Assembly: GCA_031263665.1 (NCBI GenBank)
Contig: JAISFJ010000191.1
Coordinates: 1-6,733 of the forward strand
DNA length: 6,733 bases
Source: Coriobacteriales bacterium
GTDB lineage: Bacteria; Actinomycetota; Coriobacteriia; Coriobacteriales; UBA8131
Reading direction: 5' to 3'
Part shown: in pieces, positions 5,734-6,733 of the stretch
Position numbering within the stretch: position 1 is the stretch's first letter
Layout: each line of letters begins with the position of its first letter
The notes under the pieces: generated by a model
Databases searched by the model: none
What the model was told of the DNA's origin: nothing
Seen by the model: only the letters and a program-made list of their open reading frames with translations
Program-made: the position numbers and the translations under genes

Positions 5734-6663
5734 ATGGTAGTGATGAAAGATGGCATACAAGAAAGCGTTCTGTTGCCGCGGGCTTGTTCGCTGTGCCCTC
5801 GCCGCTGCGGCGCTGACCGGGCGGCGGGTGATGAAGGGCTTTGCGGCGCCGATGGCACACTTCGCGTCGCACGCGCGGCCCTTCATCATGGGGAAGAGCC
5901 ACCAATCTCCGGCACTCAGGGCAGCGGAACCATTTTCTTCTCCAACTGCCCTCTGCGTTGCGTCTACTGTCAAAATGAAGCCCTGTCCTCAGGACGTCTT
6001 GGCGAGGAAGTCTCTGTCGAACGCCTGGCCCAGATATGCGAAGAGTTGATGCGGCAAGGCGCACACAACATCAACCTCGTAACGCCGACTCAGTATGCGC
6101 CGCAAATCGCACGCGCGGTAGCGCTGGCTCGTAGACGAAAAATGACCTTGCCCATCGTCTACAACACGAGCGGTTACGAGACCACAGATGCCATCCGTAT
6201 GCTCAGCGACTGGGTAGCTATTTATCTGACGGATTTTAAGTACGCCTCGCCTGAGCTTGCCGCCCGCTATTCCAATGCGCCAGATTATCCCCGCGTCGCC
6301 CTCTCGGCGCTCGAAGCCATGGTCGAACAAGCGGGTGCTTATACCCTCGATGACCAGGGCATCTTGCAGACAGGCATCATCGTACGGCATCTCTTGTTAC
6401 CAGGACAACTCAAAGACTCCAAAGCCGTCTTGCGTCTCATCTTTAACAGCGTTGGTAATCGTGTTTGCTACAGTCTTATGAATCAGTACACGCCGATGCC
6501 AAACGCCGCGCGCTTTTTGGAGCTTCAAACCACCGTCAAAGAAAATGAATACGACGCACTCGTCAACTTTGCGCTCGACCTCGGCATCACAAACAGCTTT
6601 ATGCAAGAAGGCGACACCGCCCAAGAAAGCTTCATCCCCAATTTTGACCTCACAGGAGTGTGA
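5734..6663 (+). CDS. PflX-family radical SAM protein (COG1313-like, function unknown)
   Basis: 309 residues, apparently complete. The radical SAM cluster motif is CPLRCVYC, with Cys72, Cys76 and Cys79 arranged CxxxCxxC to bind the [4Fe-4S] cluster that cleaves S-adenosylmethionine. It is preceded by GSGTIFFSN and followed by QN. An additional N-terminal cysteine group (Cys18, Cys21, Cys25, Cys37: CSLCPRRCGADR and EGLCGA) is typical of PflX-type proteins and could hold metal or a second cluster. Other family landmarks are EEPPISG (54-60), NINLVTPTQY (112-121), PIVYNTSGYE (140-149), IYLTDFKY (163-170), IVRHLLLPG (216-224), MNQYTPMP (249-256) and a C-terminal FIPNFDLTGV. Related to pyruvate formate-lyase activating enzymes, but no partner glycyl-radical enzyme is visible here and the substrate is unknown. 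It stands alone on the plus strand, divergent from the aminotransferase. Nearby in-frame starts at 5740 and 5743 leave a few residues uncertain. Confidence 0.9.
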   Translation: MVVMKDGIQESVLLPRACSLCPRRCGADRAAGDEGLCGADGTLRVARAALHHGEEPPISGTQGSGTIFFSNCPLRCVYCQNEALSSGRLGEEVSVERLAQICEELMRQGAHNINLVTPTQYAPQIARAVALARRRKMTLPIVYNTSGYETTDAIRMLSDWVAIYLTDFKYASPELAARYSNAPDYPRVALSALEAMVEQAGAYTLDDQGILQTGIIVRHLLLPGQLKDSKAVLRLIFNSVGNRVCYSLMNQYTPMPNAARFLELQTTVKENEYDALVNFALDLGITNSFMQEGDTAQESFIPNFDLTGV

Positions 6664-6679
6664 CAAGGGGGATGGGAGT

Positions 6680-6716
6680 GGGACGGCGCAGAGCGGGACG
6701 TCGAGGACGCCGTCCC
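6680..6716. repeat. GC-rich inverted repeat downstream of the radical SAM gene
   Basis: GGGACGGCG (6680-6688) and CGCCGTCCC (6708-6716) are exact reverse complements around a 19-base loop that itself holds another GGGACG (6695-6700). It begins 16 bases after the stop codon. There is no T-run after it (CTACGAATACGG follows), so a classical terminator is doubtful. It looks more like a dispersed REP-type palindrome or a Rho-independent terminator lacking its tail. Confidence 0.5.
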
Positions 6717-6733
6717 CTACGAATACGGTTATA

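Noticed and set aside
5516..6064. A 182-codon minus-strand frame covering the divergent control region and the start of the radical SAM gene
   Set aside because: Its tail is low-complexity (Ile/Leu/Lys) from AT-rich promoter DNA and its front is antisense to the conserved cysteine motifs of the radical SAM gene.

Overview
The window carries six protein genes on two strands and no RNA genes, insertion sequences or CRISPR array that I can recognise. The DNA is moderately GC-rich inside genes and clearly AT-rich in the control region near 5520-5720. The exporter adaptor lacks the alpha-hairpin that would reach a TolC-type outer-membrane channel, and a PflX-type radical SAM protein is present. 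Together these suggest a monoderm bacterium, probably with an anaerobic lifestyle (an actinobacterial or clostridial-type lineage). This placement is low-confidence inference.

Region 1 (1-2455, minus strand, read right to left) is a MacAB/YknXYZ-type ABC export operon. It runs from a membrane-anchored adaptor (1361-2455), through a MacB/LolD-type ATPase (425-1153), to a MacB-type permease that runs off the left edge (1-412). The adaptor and ATPase are separated by about 200 bases built largely of a degenerate 9/18/36-base GC-rich repeat (about 1210-1359). The ATPase and permease are only 12 bases apart and probably translationally coupled.

Region 2 (2456-2738) is a 283-base spacer between the metabolic operon and the exporter operon. 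It holds a 16-base perfect palindrome just after the metY stop codon, two further potential hairpins, and a weak promoter candidate for the exporter.

Region 3 (2739-5512, minus strand) is a two-gene operon. A class III PLP aminotransferase (4070-5512) comes first, followed 23 bases later by an O-acetylhomoserine sulfhydrylase (metY, 2739-4046), which makes homocysteine from sulfide. A good sigma70-type promoter lies at 5559-5587, and its -10 box is covered by one arm of a perfect 10-base inverted repeat (5532-5566), which looks like a repressor operator.

Region 4 (5734-6733, plus strand) holds a divergently transcribed PflX-family (COG1313-type) radical SAM protein, followed by a 9-base-stem inverted repeat near the right edge. 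Its reaction is not known.

None of this is clearly a new system. The items most worth a second look are the operator-like palindrome, the intra-operon minisatellite, the hairpin-less adaptor with a long cytoplasmic tail, and the structured 2598-2736 spacer.
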